Counted from the stretch's first letter, positions 1 to 4,808 are shown. The stretch is DNA of 5,033 bases from Betaproteobacteria bacterium (GCA_013205155.1 JABMMT010000106.1:1-5033), one strand, 5' to 3'. The notes: generated by a model from the sequence alone, not told the origin. A program made the numbers and translations.

Positions 1-183
1 GACCATTCACCAGAAGTAGCTGAAATGGCACTAGCCCACACGATTGGTAATAAAGTTGAAGCAGCCTATCGAAGGCGAAATTTGCTTGAACGCAGACGCA
101 AGCTGATGACCGACTGGGAATCCTATTGCATTACTGGTACATGGGGGAATGTTCTAGCATTCCCTGAACAAAAAGCTGCTTAA
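1..183 (+). CDS. P4-type tyrosine integrase, C-terminal fragment (5' end outside window)
   Basis: Frame 1 is open from the first base to a TAA at 181-183 and gives the last 60 residues of a site-specific recombinase. Visible are the box-II histidine in the ALAH motif (fragment residue 13) and, ten residues later, the tyrosine of the EAAYRRR motif (residue 23, codon 67-69). The latter matches the catalytic nucleophile that attacks DNA in P4-type integrases. The ensuing ERRRKLMTDWESYC stretch is the usual amphipathic tail of the family (typically about 400 residues in full). Such enzymes insert and excise genomic islands and satellites, commonly at tRNA genes. The attachment site normally lies upstream of the integrase start, so it would be left of this window. 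Base composition is somewhat richer in GC than the genes that follow. Only the family tail is visible, but the motif order is characteristic. Confidence 0.93.
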   Translation, partial: DHSPEVAEMALAHTIGNKVEAAYRRRNLLERRRKLMTDWESYCITGTWGNVLAFPEQKAA

Positions 184-192
184 ACTAGCAAT

Positions 193-271
193 ATCACGAC
201 TAGGTTCGCTACCGAAAAAGGGATACCTACACCCCCTGTCGTGATTTCTAACTGTAGGTTGCTTGTAGGAG
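193..271 (+). promoter_or_regulatory. Structured leader between integrase and the next gene, with competing pairings
   Basis: ATCACGAC (193-200) is perfectly complementary to GTCGTGAT (238-245), and TAGGT (201-205) extends the stem by pairing with ACCTA (225-229), leaving an 8-nt bulge on the 3' side. The same ACCTAC (225-230) can instead pair with GTAGGT (254-259), and its CCTAC part with GTAGG (265-269). The last pairing would cover the ribosome-binding site (TAGGAG, 266-271) of the gene at 278. No T-tract follows the stem, so it is not a classical terminator. A switch-like leader, a P4 CI-type small RNA, or a protein operator are all possible; none is established. Confidence 0.4.
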
Positions 272-277
272 CAGTCT

Positions 278-775
278 ATGAACAAAAGAATTCAATCAAA
301 AATTGAATCTAAGCATCTTTTGAATGAGAAGTTATTAGAACTCTTTGATGCTTATTCTGAATTAGATATTGATGCAATAGATAAATCTATTGATGCTCTA
401 AAAAAAGAAAATTTACTTCTTTTTGAGATTGCTAAAATAACTCTGCTTTATATTCATACCCAAGAAATTATTGAATCCGAAATTCCTACTGGCGCAGGAT
501 CGCCAGTTATAGATGAAAACCAAGAAATCTTAGAGCGTGCCTATAACGAGTACTGGGAAAAATATGAAAAAGCTCCCAACGAACCGCAATGGTTTGATTG
601 GCTAGAAAGATCTAAGTACGATCCCATCAAAAATTATATAGTCGCAGCTGAAACAAAGTTTGGAAGGACAAAAAATGGTTGGGGGAAAGAGAAAGTGAGG
701 AAAGACCTTGCTAAATTTAAATCTATGAAATATCAAATAATGAAATTAATAGAAAAAATCCACAGTACGAAATAA
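278..775 (+). CDS. Hypothetical protein, 165 aa, unrecognised
   Basis: I do not recognise this family. The ATG at 278 is well supported by a TAGGAG ribosome-binding site (266-271) six bases upstream. Residues 1-66 look mostly helical, with a leucine/isoleucine-rich stretch at about 45-62 too charged at its edges to be a convincing membrane segment. A short flexible linker with PTGAGSP follows at about 70-76. The C-terminal half (about 80-165) is rich in aromatic and lysine residues, with spaced tryptophans in an EPQWFDWLER patch and a basic GWGKEKVRKD segment, and could be a small nucleic-acid-binding or interaction domain. No signal peptide or catalytic motif is visible. It sits between integrase and the AlpA-like gene, so it probably belongs to the element's early or regulatory region. 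The gene is AT-rich. The call as a real gene rests on the start signals, length and position. Confidence 0.8.
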   Translation: MNKRIQSKIESKHLLNEKLLELFDAYSELDIDAIDKSIDALKKENLLLFEIAKITLLYIHTQEIIESEIPTGAGSPVIDENQEILERAYNEYWEKYEKAPNEPQWFDWLERSKYDPIKNYIVAAETKFGRTKNGWGKEKVRKDLAKFKSMKYQIMKLIEKIHSTK

Positions 776-778
776 TTC

Positions 779-812
779 ATACCTGCTACAAGAGGTATCA
801 AGTATCGATAAT
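779..812 (+). promoter_or_regulatory. Candidate promoter/operator for the AlpA-like gene
   Basis: GATAAT (807-812) matches the -10 consensus at five of six positions. The best -35 at a 16-bp spacing is GCTACA (785-790), which is poor. This -35 sits in the loop of an inverted repeat, ATACCT (779-784) and AGGTAT (793-798), and an 8-bp perfect palindrome TATCGATA (803-810) overlaps the -10. Weak -35 plus symmetric sites suggests a regulated promoter, with transcription starting near 819 and a leader of about 25 nt before the AlpA-like start. The regulator is unknown; AlpA itself or an element repressor are inferences. Confidence 0.4.
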
Positions 813-842
813 TACTTACATGTTTAACCAAAGGAGAAAAAC

Positions 843-1037
843 ATGGAAGCCAGCAATAACCAGTTACTTCGTATTCAGGTAGTTAGCAACCTCACCTCAC
901 TAGCCAAGTCCACTATCAATTTATGGGTGACAAAAGGCAAATTTCCAAAGCCACTGATGCTATCGCCTACTGTTAAGGTCTGGCGGCTACAGCAACTATT
1001 GGACTTTATAGACGAGCAGGTAAAAGAAGCAACTTAA
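843..1037 (+). CDS. AlpA-family transcriptional regulator / excisionase-like protein
   Basis: The 64-residue product has the AlpA (phage CP4-57 regulator, MerR-like winged helix) layout. An LLRI start at residues 8-11 is followed by a helix-turn-helix with TSLAKSTINLWV at 18-29, the signature KGKFPKPLML at 31-40 and the wing VWRLQQLLDFI at 46-56. Length is normal for the family (about 60-75 aa). The start is fixed by a strong AAGGAG box (831-836) six bases before the ATG. AlpA proteins activate integrase/excision genes or act as excisionases, and they commonly accompany P4-type integrases in satellites and cryptic prophages, as here. A hairpin terminator follows at once, so this gene can be expressed separately from the replication genes downstream. 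The family assignment is firm; the precise targets are unknown. Confidence 0.93.
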   Translation: MEASNNQLLRIQVVSNLTSLAKSTINLWVTKGKFPKPLMLSPTVKVWRLQQLLDFIDEQVKEAT

Positions 1038-1046
1038 TAAAACAAA

Positions 1047-1067
1047 ACCCCGCTGTGCTGGCGGGGT
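1047..1067. terminator. GC-rich hairpin, terminator or attenuator between the AlpA-like and DUF3987 genes
   Basis: ACCCCGC (1047-1053) pairs perfectly with GCGGGGT (1061-1067) around a 7-nt loop, ten bases after the AlpA-like stop codon. On the + strand the following bases (CACTTTGCTT) make only a weak U-tract. Read on the - strand the stem is followed by TTTTGTTTT, a much better intrinsic-terminator tail. It therefore probably acts in both directions, with partial readthrough on the + strand feeding the gene at 1107. Confidence 0.75.
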
Positions 1068-1106
1068 CACTTTGCTTAAAACTCTTTTACTTTCGGAAAT
1101 TTTATC

Positions 1107-2552
1107 ATGTCAGAAAACACAAATCAAGCATTAGATATCTCTTTGACACCAGAAATGTTGGCCAAATATCTGCGCTGGGAAGTTCCTACCAAATCAGATA
1201 TTAAACAAGCTCTAGCGACCGAACATAAATATCCTATAGAGGCTTTTCCCACCCTCATACAAGATGCTATTTTAGAGGCTGTTGCAACAATTAAATGCCC
1301 CCTCGCCTTAGCTGCTAATTCAGGCCTTGGCTGCCTAAGCGCAGCCTCTCAAGGTCTATTTGATGTGGCAAGGGACAGAACCCAAATAAGTCCTGTATCG
1401 TTAGCGCTGGTAACAATTGGCGAGTCTGGTGAACGGAAAACAGCTGTAGATAATACATTAAATAGCTCTATCATTGAATGGCAATCCAAGCAAAACCACA
1501 CGCTCAAAGAAAATCTTCGGCTCTTTGATCTACAAAGAAAAGACAACCCTGAAATTAAAAAGCCAAGTCACAAAAAATTATTGTTTTCAAAAGGCACAAG
1601 CGCCCAACTCATTGCTAATCTTGGTCAATATCCATGTACATTTATCCACTCTAATGAGGCAGCAACAGTTTTAAGCGGTCAAGCCACTAAATCAGAAAAT
1701 TTTATTGAGACGCTGGGTGTTTGGAATCGTGGCTGGGACGGTCAAATGCTTACAAATGACACTAAAATGAGTGGATATGAATCCGTAGCTAATCCAAGAG
1801 TGACCACTTGTCTCATGCTGCAAGAGTCGGTGTATCAACACTTTGCCAATGCTAATGGTGGCATGGCTTCATCAACTGGGTTGCTAGCAAGATGGTTAAT
1901 CTCAAGACCAGAATCAACCATTGGTGGCAGATGGTACACAGAGCCAAGTAATATTGATGTTAAAGACTTAAAGCTGACAAAATATCACAACTTATTAACA
2001 GGCTTACTTAATTCTCCTCTTGAATTTGACGATTATGGGACATTAAAACCAAGGGTTCTCACATTGGAAAATGATGCCAAATCTTGTTGGGTCGAGTTTC
2101 ACGACCATGTGGAACGCTCTATTGCTTCTGGTGAAGAGCTTGCTTCAATAACAAGTTGGGGTGCAAAAGCTGCCGAGCAATTAGCAAGATTAGCAGCATT
2201 ATTTCAAATAGTCGAAACGAATACCAAGTCAACGGTAGTAAAAAAACATAATATTGAAAATGCTATAAAACTCGTTGTTTATTACATGAGCGAAGTTTTA
2301 AAACTTAATAACTCTAGTAAAAATTTGGTGAATGAAAAAGTGTTGCGGTGGTTAATAGCTTATTGCAAAAAAAATAATACTAATCACATTGTTAAATACA
2401 CCGTTCAGCAAAAAATTCACAACGACTTAAGGAAAAATAAGGAGCAACTAAATGATGCATTTATTGCCTTAGCAGAACATGGCTATATTCAAGAAATAGA
2501 GACCGAGAATAAACTCTTTATTTTTGTAAATCCAAATCTGTTGGTTGATTAA
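1107..2552 (+). CDS. DUF3987 (YfjI-type) ATPase/helicase-like replication protein
   Basis: The 481-residue protein follows the DUF3987 plan. The entry motif YPIEAFPTLIQDAILE lies at 42-57, then a helical CPLALAA segment at 64-70 and a degenerate P-loop with GESGERKT at 105-112, where an arginine replaces the usual glycine before the lysine. A Walker-B-like FIHSNEAA is at 179-186, a WNRGWDGQML block at 206-215, CLMLQE at 235-240 and the arginine-bearing GLLARWLISRPES at 258-270. A probable winged helix closes the protein (about 405-478, with ALAEHGYI). These are P-loop replication/helicase-like proteins of islands and satellites; no primase or Toprim domain is visible. The start has only a weak GGAA (1095-1098) eight bases upstream. 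The stop codon directly abuts the next ATG, implying co-expression. A role in element replication is inferred from family and context. Confidence 0.92.
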   Translation: MSENTNQALDISLTPEMLAKYLRWEVPTKSDIKQALATEHKYPIEAFPTLIQDAILEAVATIKCPLALAANSGLGCLSAASQGLFDVARDRTQISPVSLALVTIGESGERKTAVDNTLNSSIIEWQSKQNHTLKENLRLFDLQRKDNPEIKKPSHKKLLFSKGTSAQLIANLGQYPCTFIHSNEAATVLSGQATKSENFIETLGVWNRGWDGQMLTNDTKMSGYESVANPRVTTCLMLQESVYQHFANANGGMASSTGLLARWLISRPESTIGGRWYTEPSNIDVKDLKLTKYHNLLTGLLNSPLEFDDYGTLKPRVLTLENDAKSCWVEFHDHVERSIASGEELASITSWGAKAAEQLARLAALFQIVETNTKSTVVKKHNIENAIKLVVYYMSEVLKLNNSSKNLVNEKVLRWLIAYCKKNNTNHIVKYTVQQKIHNDLRKNKEQLNDAFIALAEHGYIQEIETENKLFIFVNPNLLVD

Positions 2553-2909
2553 ATGAATATATTTGAAAAACTTTTGGAAATTTCAAATGGTGTAAAACCT
2601 GCTAATTGTGCTAAATCTATAACCAACTTAGATAATTGCCAGACCAAAAAAACTGCTAAGTCTGCTAATCAATATAGTGATTTAGCGAATTTAGCAGGAA
2701 ATATAAATAGTCAAAAATACATTGCAGAATTTAACCAACTGTTTATTTATTTGGTAAAGCGTCAAGGCTGGAATGCGGAAGATCAAGCTACTTGGCTGTC
2801 AGATCTCCAGAGTGAGCCAGAGAACACAATGGTCTGCTTGAGGGCGCTGCGAAGATCATGGGATGCTGGCAAGTATGGAGTTTTAGATAGTCTAGAGGGC
2901 GTGGAGTAA
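2553..2909 (+). CDS. Small element protein, 118 aa, coupled to the DUF3987 gene, with repeat-derived AKS/LAN motifs
   Basis: The ATG begins immediately after the TAA of the DUF3987 gene (TAAATG), so it is almost certainly translated by coupling. No function is recognised. Residues 1-13 form a short amphipathic helix. Residues 14-50 are low complexity and contain ANCAKS, AKSANQ and LANLAG, which are translations of direct and inverted copies of one DNA repeat (2598-2698). Residues 53-118 look like a compact helical domain with KRQGWNAEDQATWLSDL at 69-85 and MVCLRALRRSWDAG at 92-105. Similar small proteins with AKxAK...LAxLA low-complexity stretches next to DUF3987 or primase genes are familiar to me from genomic islands, but that is recollection and was not checked. 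A replication accessory protein, or an ORF riding on an origin, are both possible. Confidence 0.8.
   Translation: MNIFEKLLEISNGVKPANCAKSITNLDNCQTKKTAKSANQYSDLANLAGNINSQKYIAEFNQLFIYLVKRQGWNAEDQATWLSDLQSEPENTMVCLRALRRSWDAGKYGVLDSLEGVE
2598..2698. repeat. Three copies of a ~20-bp bipartite repeat (two direct, one inverted); candidate iteron/origin
   Basis: Each unit carries two GCTAA cores 9 bp apart: + strand at 2598-2617 (cores TGCTAA at 2600 and 2609), + strand at 2652-2671 (cores at 2654 and 2663), and - strand at 2698-2679 (cores read as TTAGCA at 2691 and TTAGCG at 2682). The outer two units form an inverted repeat identical at 17 of 20 positions, separated by 61 bp that include the middle unit. 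All lie inside the 118-aa gene. Such arrays beside a replication gene resemble initiator-binding iterons; this function is inferred. Confidence 0.55.
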
Positions 2910-2925
2910 CGGCATTCCCTTTTTT
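2903..2925 (+). terminator. Weak intrinsic terminator at the end of the element operon
   Basis: GGAGT (2903-2907) can pair with ATTCC (2914-2918), including one G-U pair, around a 6-nt loop, and is followed by C and six T residues (2920-2925). It overlaps the stop codon of the 118-aa gene. The stem is short, so efficiency is doubtful. No matching U-tract exists on the - strand, leaving the converging operon without a visible terminator here. Confidence 0.35.
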
Positions 2926-2928
2926 CCC

Positions 2929-3222
2929 TTACAACCCAAATCTTATCCTTGCTACGCCACTTGAGAGGTCTACTCTCACCATTTTGCTAACCTGATAGTT
3001 CGGCTCATTTGTGATCTCTTGGATGATTCTGCTAAGCCTTATTTGGGCTATCTGACCAAATTCAGATCGCTCACCATTGAGGACTGCATATAAGGTCTGC
3101 CGTGAGATCCCCGCCCTACTTGCTATGGCTGAAATGGGTAAAACTTGATCGCCATATTGAAGGCGCTTTTGATGCATTTTTAGCCAAACTTGAATTTGAG
3201 CTATCGATAGAGTTGCAATCAT
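2929..3222 (-). CDS. Small HTH DNA-binding protein, 97 aa, coupled to the lipoprotein gene
   Basis: A Cro/CI-like helix-turn-helix is visible in the middle of the protein. The first helix is ISAIASRA (30-37), a Gly38 turn follows, and the recognition helix is SRQTLYAVL (40-48), with a following NGERSEFGQI segment typical of small phage-type repressors. Residues 1-27 form a helical lead-in, and residues 70-97 an unusual beta-like tail (MVRVDLSSGVARIRFGL). The ATG shares one base with the stop codon of the upstream gene (TAATG at 3220-3224) and has no good ribosome-binding site of its own, so translation likely depends on the lipoprotein gene. It converges on the element core with only 19 bp between stop codons. 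It may regulate its own operon or the integrated element; which one is not shown. Confidence 0.82.
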   Translation of the reverse strand: MIATLSIAQIQVWLKMHQKRLQYGDQVLPISAIASRAGISRQTLYAVLNGERSEFGQIAQIRLSRIIQEITNEPNYQVSKMVRVDLSSGVARIRFGL

Positions 3223-3683
3223 TAGAAAATCGGCTTAGTAGGTTTGTATGTCATCGCTAAATCTTGAGTTATTGCGATCTTATCCCAAGGGATGTTAGGT
3301 CTTCTTTGCAATTTAAATTGTCCATTAATTCCATTGAAAGATCCCGTATAGATATCAAAAGAAAAATTAGCAGGGATTTCTGAAGCATCACAATCATAGT
3401 TATTAAATTGTATTAGGTGATTTTCTCTTTTACATATTACAAATTCATAGCCAATGATAGATCCGCCTTTTCTCAACAATAACTGAGGAATCGCAAGCTG
3501 TGTTGGGCCTGACAAAATAACTCTATTTCCTTTGATTTTGAGGGCGATTTGCTCTTTAAACTTATACTCAGTCTCTCCGCCCGCCACAATAGAACCTAAA
3601 TGATTTTCAGACAAATCTCCTGTACAAGAATATGTTCCATCCCCACTATATGAGCTACAACCACAAAGCACCAAAGACACCAT
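3222..3683 (-). CDS. Probable lipoprotein, 153 aa from the first ATG, with signal peptide apparently split by a frameshift
   Basis: The first in-frame ATG (3681-3683) yields a protein with a lipobox-like LCGC only at residues 6-9, far too near the start to be a working lipoprotein signal. Upstream in the same frame are codons for Lys-Asn-Tyr-Phe-Leu and then a TAA, with no start codon. A TTG at 3709-3707, preceded by GAGAG seven bases upstream, opens a different frame (MAHKKIIF). A single -1 shift joins it to this frame and would give a normal signal peptide ending in LVLCGC. The mature part has a glycine-rich start (SYSGDGTYSC), three further cysteines (20, 84, 98) and alternating hydrophobic strands suggesting a small beta-rich envelope protein. 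I do not recognise the family. Its stop overlaps the HTH gene start. Confidence 0.7.
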   Translation of the reverse strand: MVSLVLCGCSSYSGDGTYSCTGDLSENHLGSIVAGGETEYKFKEQIALKIKGNRVILSGPTQLAIPQLLLRKGGSIIGYEFVICKRENHLIQFNNYDCDASEIPANFSFDIYTGSFNGINGQFKLQRRPNIPWDKIAITQDLAMTYKPTKPIF

Positions 3684-3721
3684 TAAAAAATAATTTTTTT
3701 ATGAGCCAAGAATCGTCTCTC
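3683..3721 (-). other. Possible frameshift or slippage site at the start of the lipoprotein gene
   Basis: Reading the - strand: GAGAG (3721-3717), a 7-base spacer, TTG (3709-3707), five codons containing an A7 run (3700-3694), then a T6 run (3690-3685) ending in a TAA (3685-3683) that overlaps the downstream ATG. One extra base in either run, or a -1 slip on the T-run before the TAA, would fuse this 8-codon reading frame to the 153-aa frame and complete a lipoprotein signal peptide. Confidence 0.45.
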
Positions 3722-3772
3722 AAATTGATTTTCTATTGAGTTTTAGCAAAGAAAATTTAATGTGTTGTCTTG

Positions 3773-3800
3773 TCTATAGAAAAAATAGGAATGCTTTCAA
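3773..3800 (-). promoter_or_regulatory. Candidate sigma70-type promoter for the lipoprotein and HTH genes
   Basis: On the - strand TTGAAA (3800-3795) and TATAGA (3778-3773) are separated by 16 bp, each matching consensus at four or more positions. Transcription would begin near 3766 and give an untranslated leader of about 55-85 nt. It lies in the 124-bp gap after the stop of the 201-aa gene, so the last two genes can probably be transcribed independently of the first two. The gap is otherwise AT-rich with nothing else recognisable. Confidence 0.45.
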
Positions 3801-3807
3801 CAATTTT

Positions 3808-4413
3808 TTATTTGACAATGACTGGGATTGCAATTTTGTTACATTTAACATCATATGCACTCCAATTCTCATAACCATTACTAATTATTGGTTTGTAGTT
3901 AACGGTTTCAGTTTTTTTGGTAATTGTGGAATATTTAGAAAGATTTCCAGAGTAATCAATTAGCTCTGATAACCTAAGTTTGTTATCTTTAAGTATGAGC
4001 CTATGACTTAATTTTCCAGAAACATCGATAGGATCTTCTACAATAAACTCCCAGCGATTAGCATCAATTTTTCTTAATGAGCATTTAAATTTTTCTCCAC
4101 TTTCTTCTTTGCTTGAATATTCCGGCTTAAACCAAGTACCTCTTATGCCTCCTAACGAATTACTTGAGCAAGTAAGATTATTGATCGTTATTGATTGAAT
4201 GGAACAAGATTCAAAACCATATAACTCCTTCGGGATATAGCTAAAGTAAAAAATAAATAATCTGTCTTTATCAATAACACCATCCTCAGATTGTTGGGTT
4301 GTTATGTAAGCATTAACTGAAGGTAACTCCTTCTTTTGAGCGCTAACATTCGATCCAAAAAGAAGTGGTAAAAGTAAAACTAAAAATCTTAATAATTTAT
4401 TTTTTTGGTACAT
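3808..4413 (-). CDS. Exported four-cysteine hypothetical protein, 201 aa
   Basis: The reading frame is open further upstream (an ATG at 4500), but the ATG at 4413 is chosen because it begins a clear Sec signal peptide. This has a basic n-region (MYQKNKLLR), a hydrophobic core FLVLLLPLLF at 10-19 and probable cleavage after VSA at residue 25. It also limits overlap with the preceding gene to 17 bp. The mature 176 residues carry four cysteines (70, 82, 111, 191), compatible with two disulfides in the periplasm, and alternating hydrophobic/polar segments such as RWEFIVEDP and HRLILKDNKLRLSELIDY that suggest beta structure. No lipobox, enzyme motif or known domain is recognised. The ribosome-binding site is poor, so translational coupling to the overlapping upstream gene is likely. 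It appears to be the second gene of the divergent operon. Confidence 0.78.
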   Translation of the reverse strand: MYQKNKLLRFLVLLLPLLFGSNVSAQKKELPSVNAYITTQQSEDGVIDKDRLFIFYFSYIPKELYGFESCSIQSITINNLTCSSNSLGGIRGTWFKPEYSSKEESGEKFKCSLRKIDANRWEFIVEDPIDVSGKLSHRLILKDNKLRLSELIDYSGNLSKYSTITKKTETVNYKPIISNGYENWSAYDVKCNKIAIPVIVK

Positions 4414-4717
4414 ATACTTTTTTGCCACTATCATTAATGTAGTACTGCCCTCCACGAGGTCCTGTGTAGATAGTTCGCCCAGAACCATAGTTTTGAGCAT
4501 CTGGTGAATAATCCTGCGCCTTAGTGCCTTGACTGCCGGTGTAGGGATTGCTATTACCTTGCGTAGAGTAGTTGTCGGTATTAGTTGAGTTTGGCGAAGA
4601 GCGAATATAACCGTTCACATAAGTACCGTCTTTCTTGGTATACCCATTGACATAGGTATCAGCAAAAGCACTAAATATGGTGAGAAGAAGAGCTAGTAAT
4701 ACGAGTATTCGTTTCAT
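4397..4717 (-). CDS. Small exported protein with YVNGY repeats and PBCV-type basic adaptor tail, 106 aa
   Basis: A clean signal peptide (MKRILVLLALLLTIFSAFA) ends at residue 19 before DTYVNGY. The mature protein starts with two tandem TYVNGY motifs (21-26 and 32-37) joined by a KKDG linker. A Ser/Asn/Thr-rich low-complexity region with NPYTGSQG follows at 57-64. It ends with RTIYTGPRGGQYYINDSGK at 81-99 plus a lysine-rich tip. That tail matches the PBCV-specific basic adaptor domain, first noted in chlorovirus proteins and found at the end of many small bacterial secreted proteins. An AGGGGAT ribosome-binding site sits just upstream of the ATG, and a strong promoter lies 38 bp before it. It is the first gene of the leftward operon; its 3' end overlaps the next gene. 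The biological role of this family is not established. Confidence 0.88.
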   Translation of the reverse strand: MKRILVLLALLLTIFSAFADTYVNGYTKKDGTYVNGYIRSSPNSTNTDNYSTQGNSNPYTGSQGTKAQDYSPDAQNYGSGRTIYTGPRGGQYYINDSGKKVYVPKK

Positions 4718-4750
4718 ATCTATCCCCTAGAGTGTCCTCTTTACATCTTA

Positions 4751-4768
4751 TTCCTACTATAGTGGGAA
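4751..4768. promoter_or_regulatory. 18-bp palindromic operator candidate for the XRE regulator
   Basis: TTCCTACTATAGTGGGAA is symmetric at 16 of 18 positions about its centre (one mismatched pair, T4755 against G4764). It contains the -10 of the leftward promoter. Because its core ACTATAGT is itself palindromic, it also offers a TATAGT (4758-4763) in the rightward direction, though without a good -35. Position and symmetry fit a binding site for a dimeric HTH_3 protein such as the one encoded at 4814, allowing control of the exported-protein operon together with autoregulation. Confidence 0.55.
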
Positions 4769-4784
4769 GACAATAAGCAGTCAA
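4756..4784 (-). promoter_or_regulatory. Sigma70-type promoter for the exported-protein operon
   Basis: On the - strand TTGACT (4784-4779, five of six consensus bases) and TATAGT (4761-4756, five of six) are separated by exactly 17 bp, the strongest promoter match in the window. Transcription would start near 4749 and give a leader of about 32 nt that includes the AGGGGAT ribosome-binding site of the 106-aa gene. Confidence 0.72.
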
Positions 4785-4794
4785 AACCGAACAA

Positions 4795-4808
4795 TCCCCT
4801 TATGGGGA
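4795..4808 (+). promoter_or_regulatory. Hairpin covering the ribosome-binding site of the XRE gene
   Basis: TCCCC (4795-4799) pairs with GGGGA (4804-4808) around a TTAT loop. The 3' arm is the Shine-Dalgarno sequence for the ATG at 4814 (five bases away), so the hairpin would hide it. The TCCCCT motif recurs at 4723-4728, so it may instead be a protein half-site. Thermosensor-like or simple translational damping are both possible. Confidence 0.4.

Noticed and set aside
1349..1546. Open frame of 65 codons on the - strand
   Set aside because: Lies wholly inside the well-supported DUF3987 gene in antisense, with no start signals or recognisable domain.
1474..1674. Open frame of 66 codons on the + strand, out of frame in the DUF3987 gene
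   Set aside because: Overlaps conserved family motifs of the real frame and has no ribosome-binding site.
2367..2374. A8 run in the DUF3987 gene as a frameshift site before the winged helix
   Set aside because: The frame stays open and matches the family through the end; similar A-runs are common in this AT-rich sequence.
3736..3963. Open frame of 75 codons on the + strand
   Set aside because: Antisense to the 3' end of the 201-aa exported protein and the AT-rich gap; hydrophobic composition is what antisense AT-rich coding gives; no ribosome-binding site.
4414..4500. Longer 230-residue version of the four-cysteine protein starting at 4500
   Set aside because: Would overlap the 106-aa gene by over 100 bp and bury the signal peptide behind 29 unlikely residues; the ATG at 4413 gives a normal signal peptide.
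4740..4763. TTTACA (4740-4745) with TATAGT (4758-4763) as a rightward promoter for the XRE gene
   Set aside because: The spacing is only 12 bp, too short for sigma70; the XRE promoter remains unidentified.
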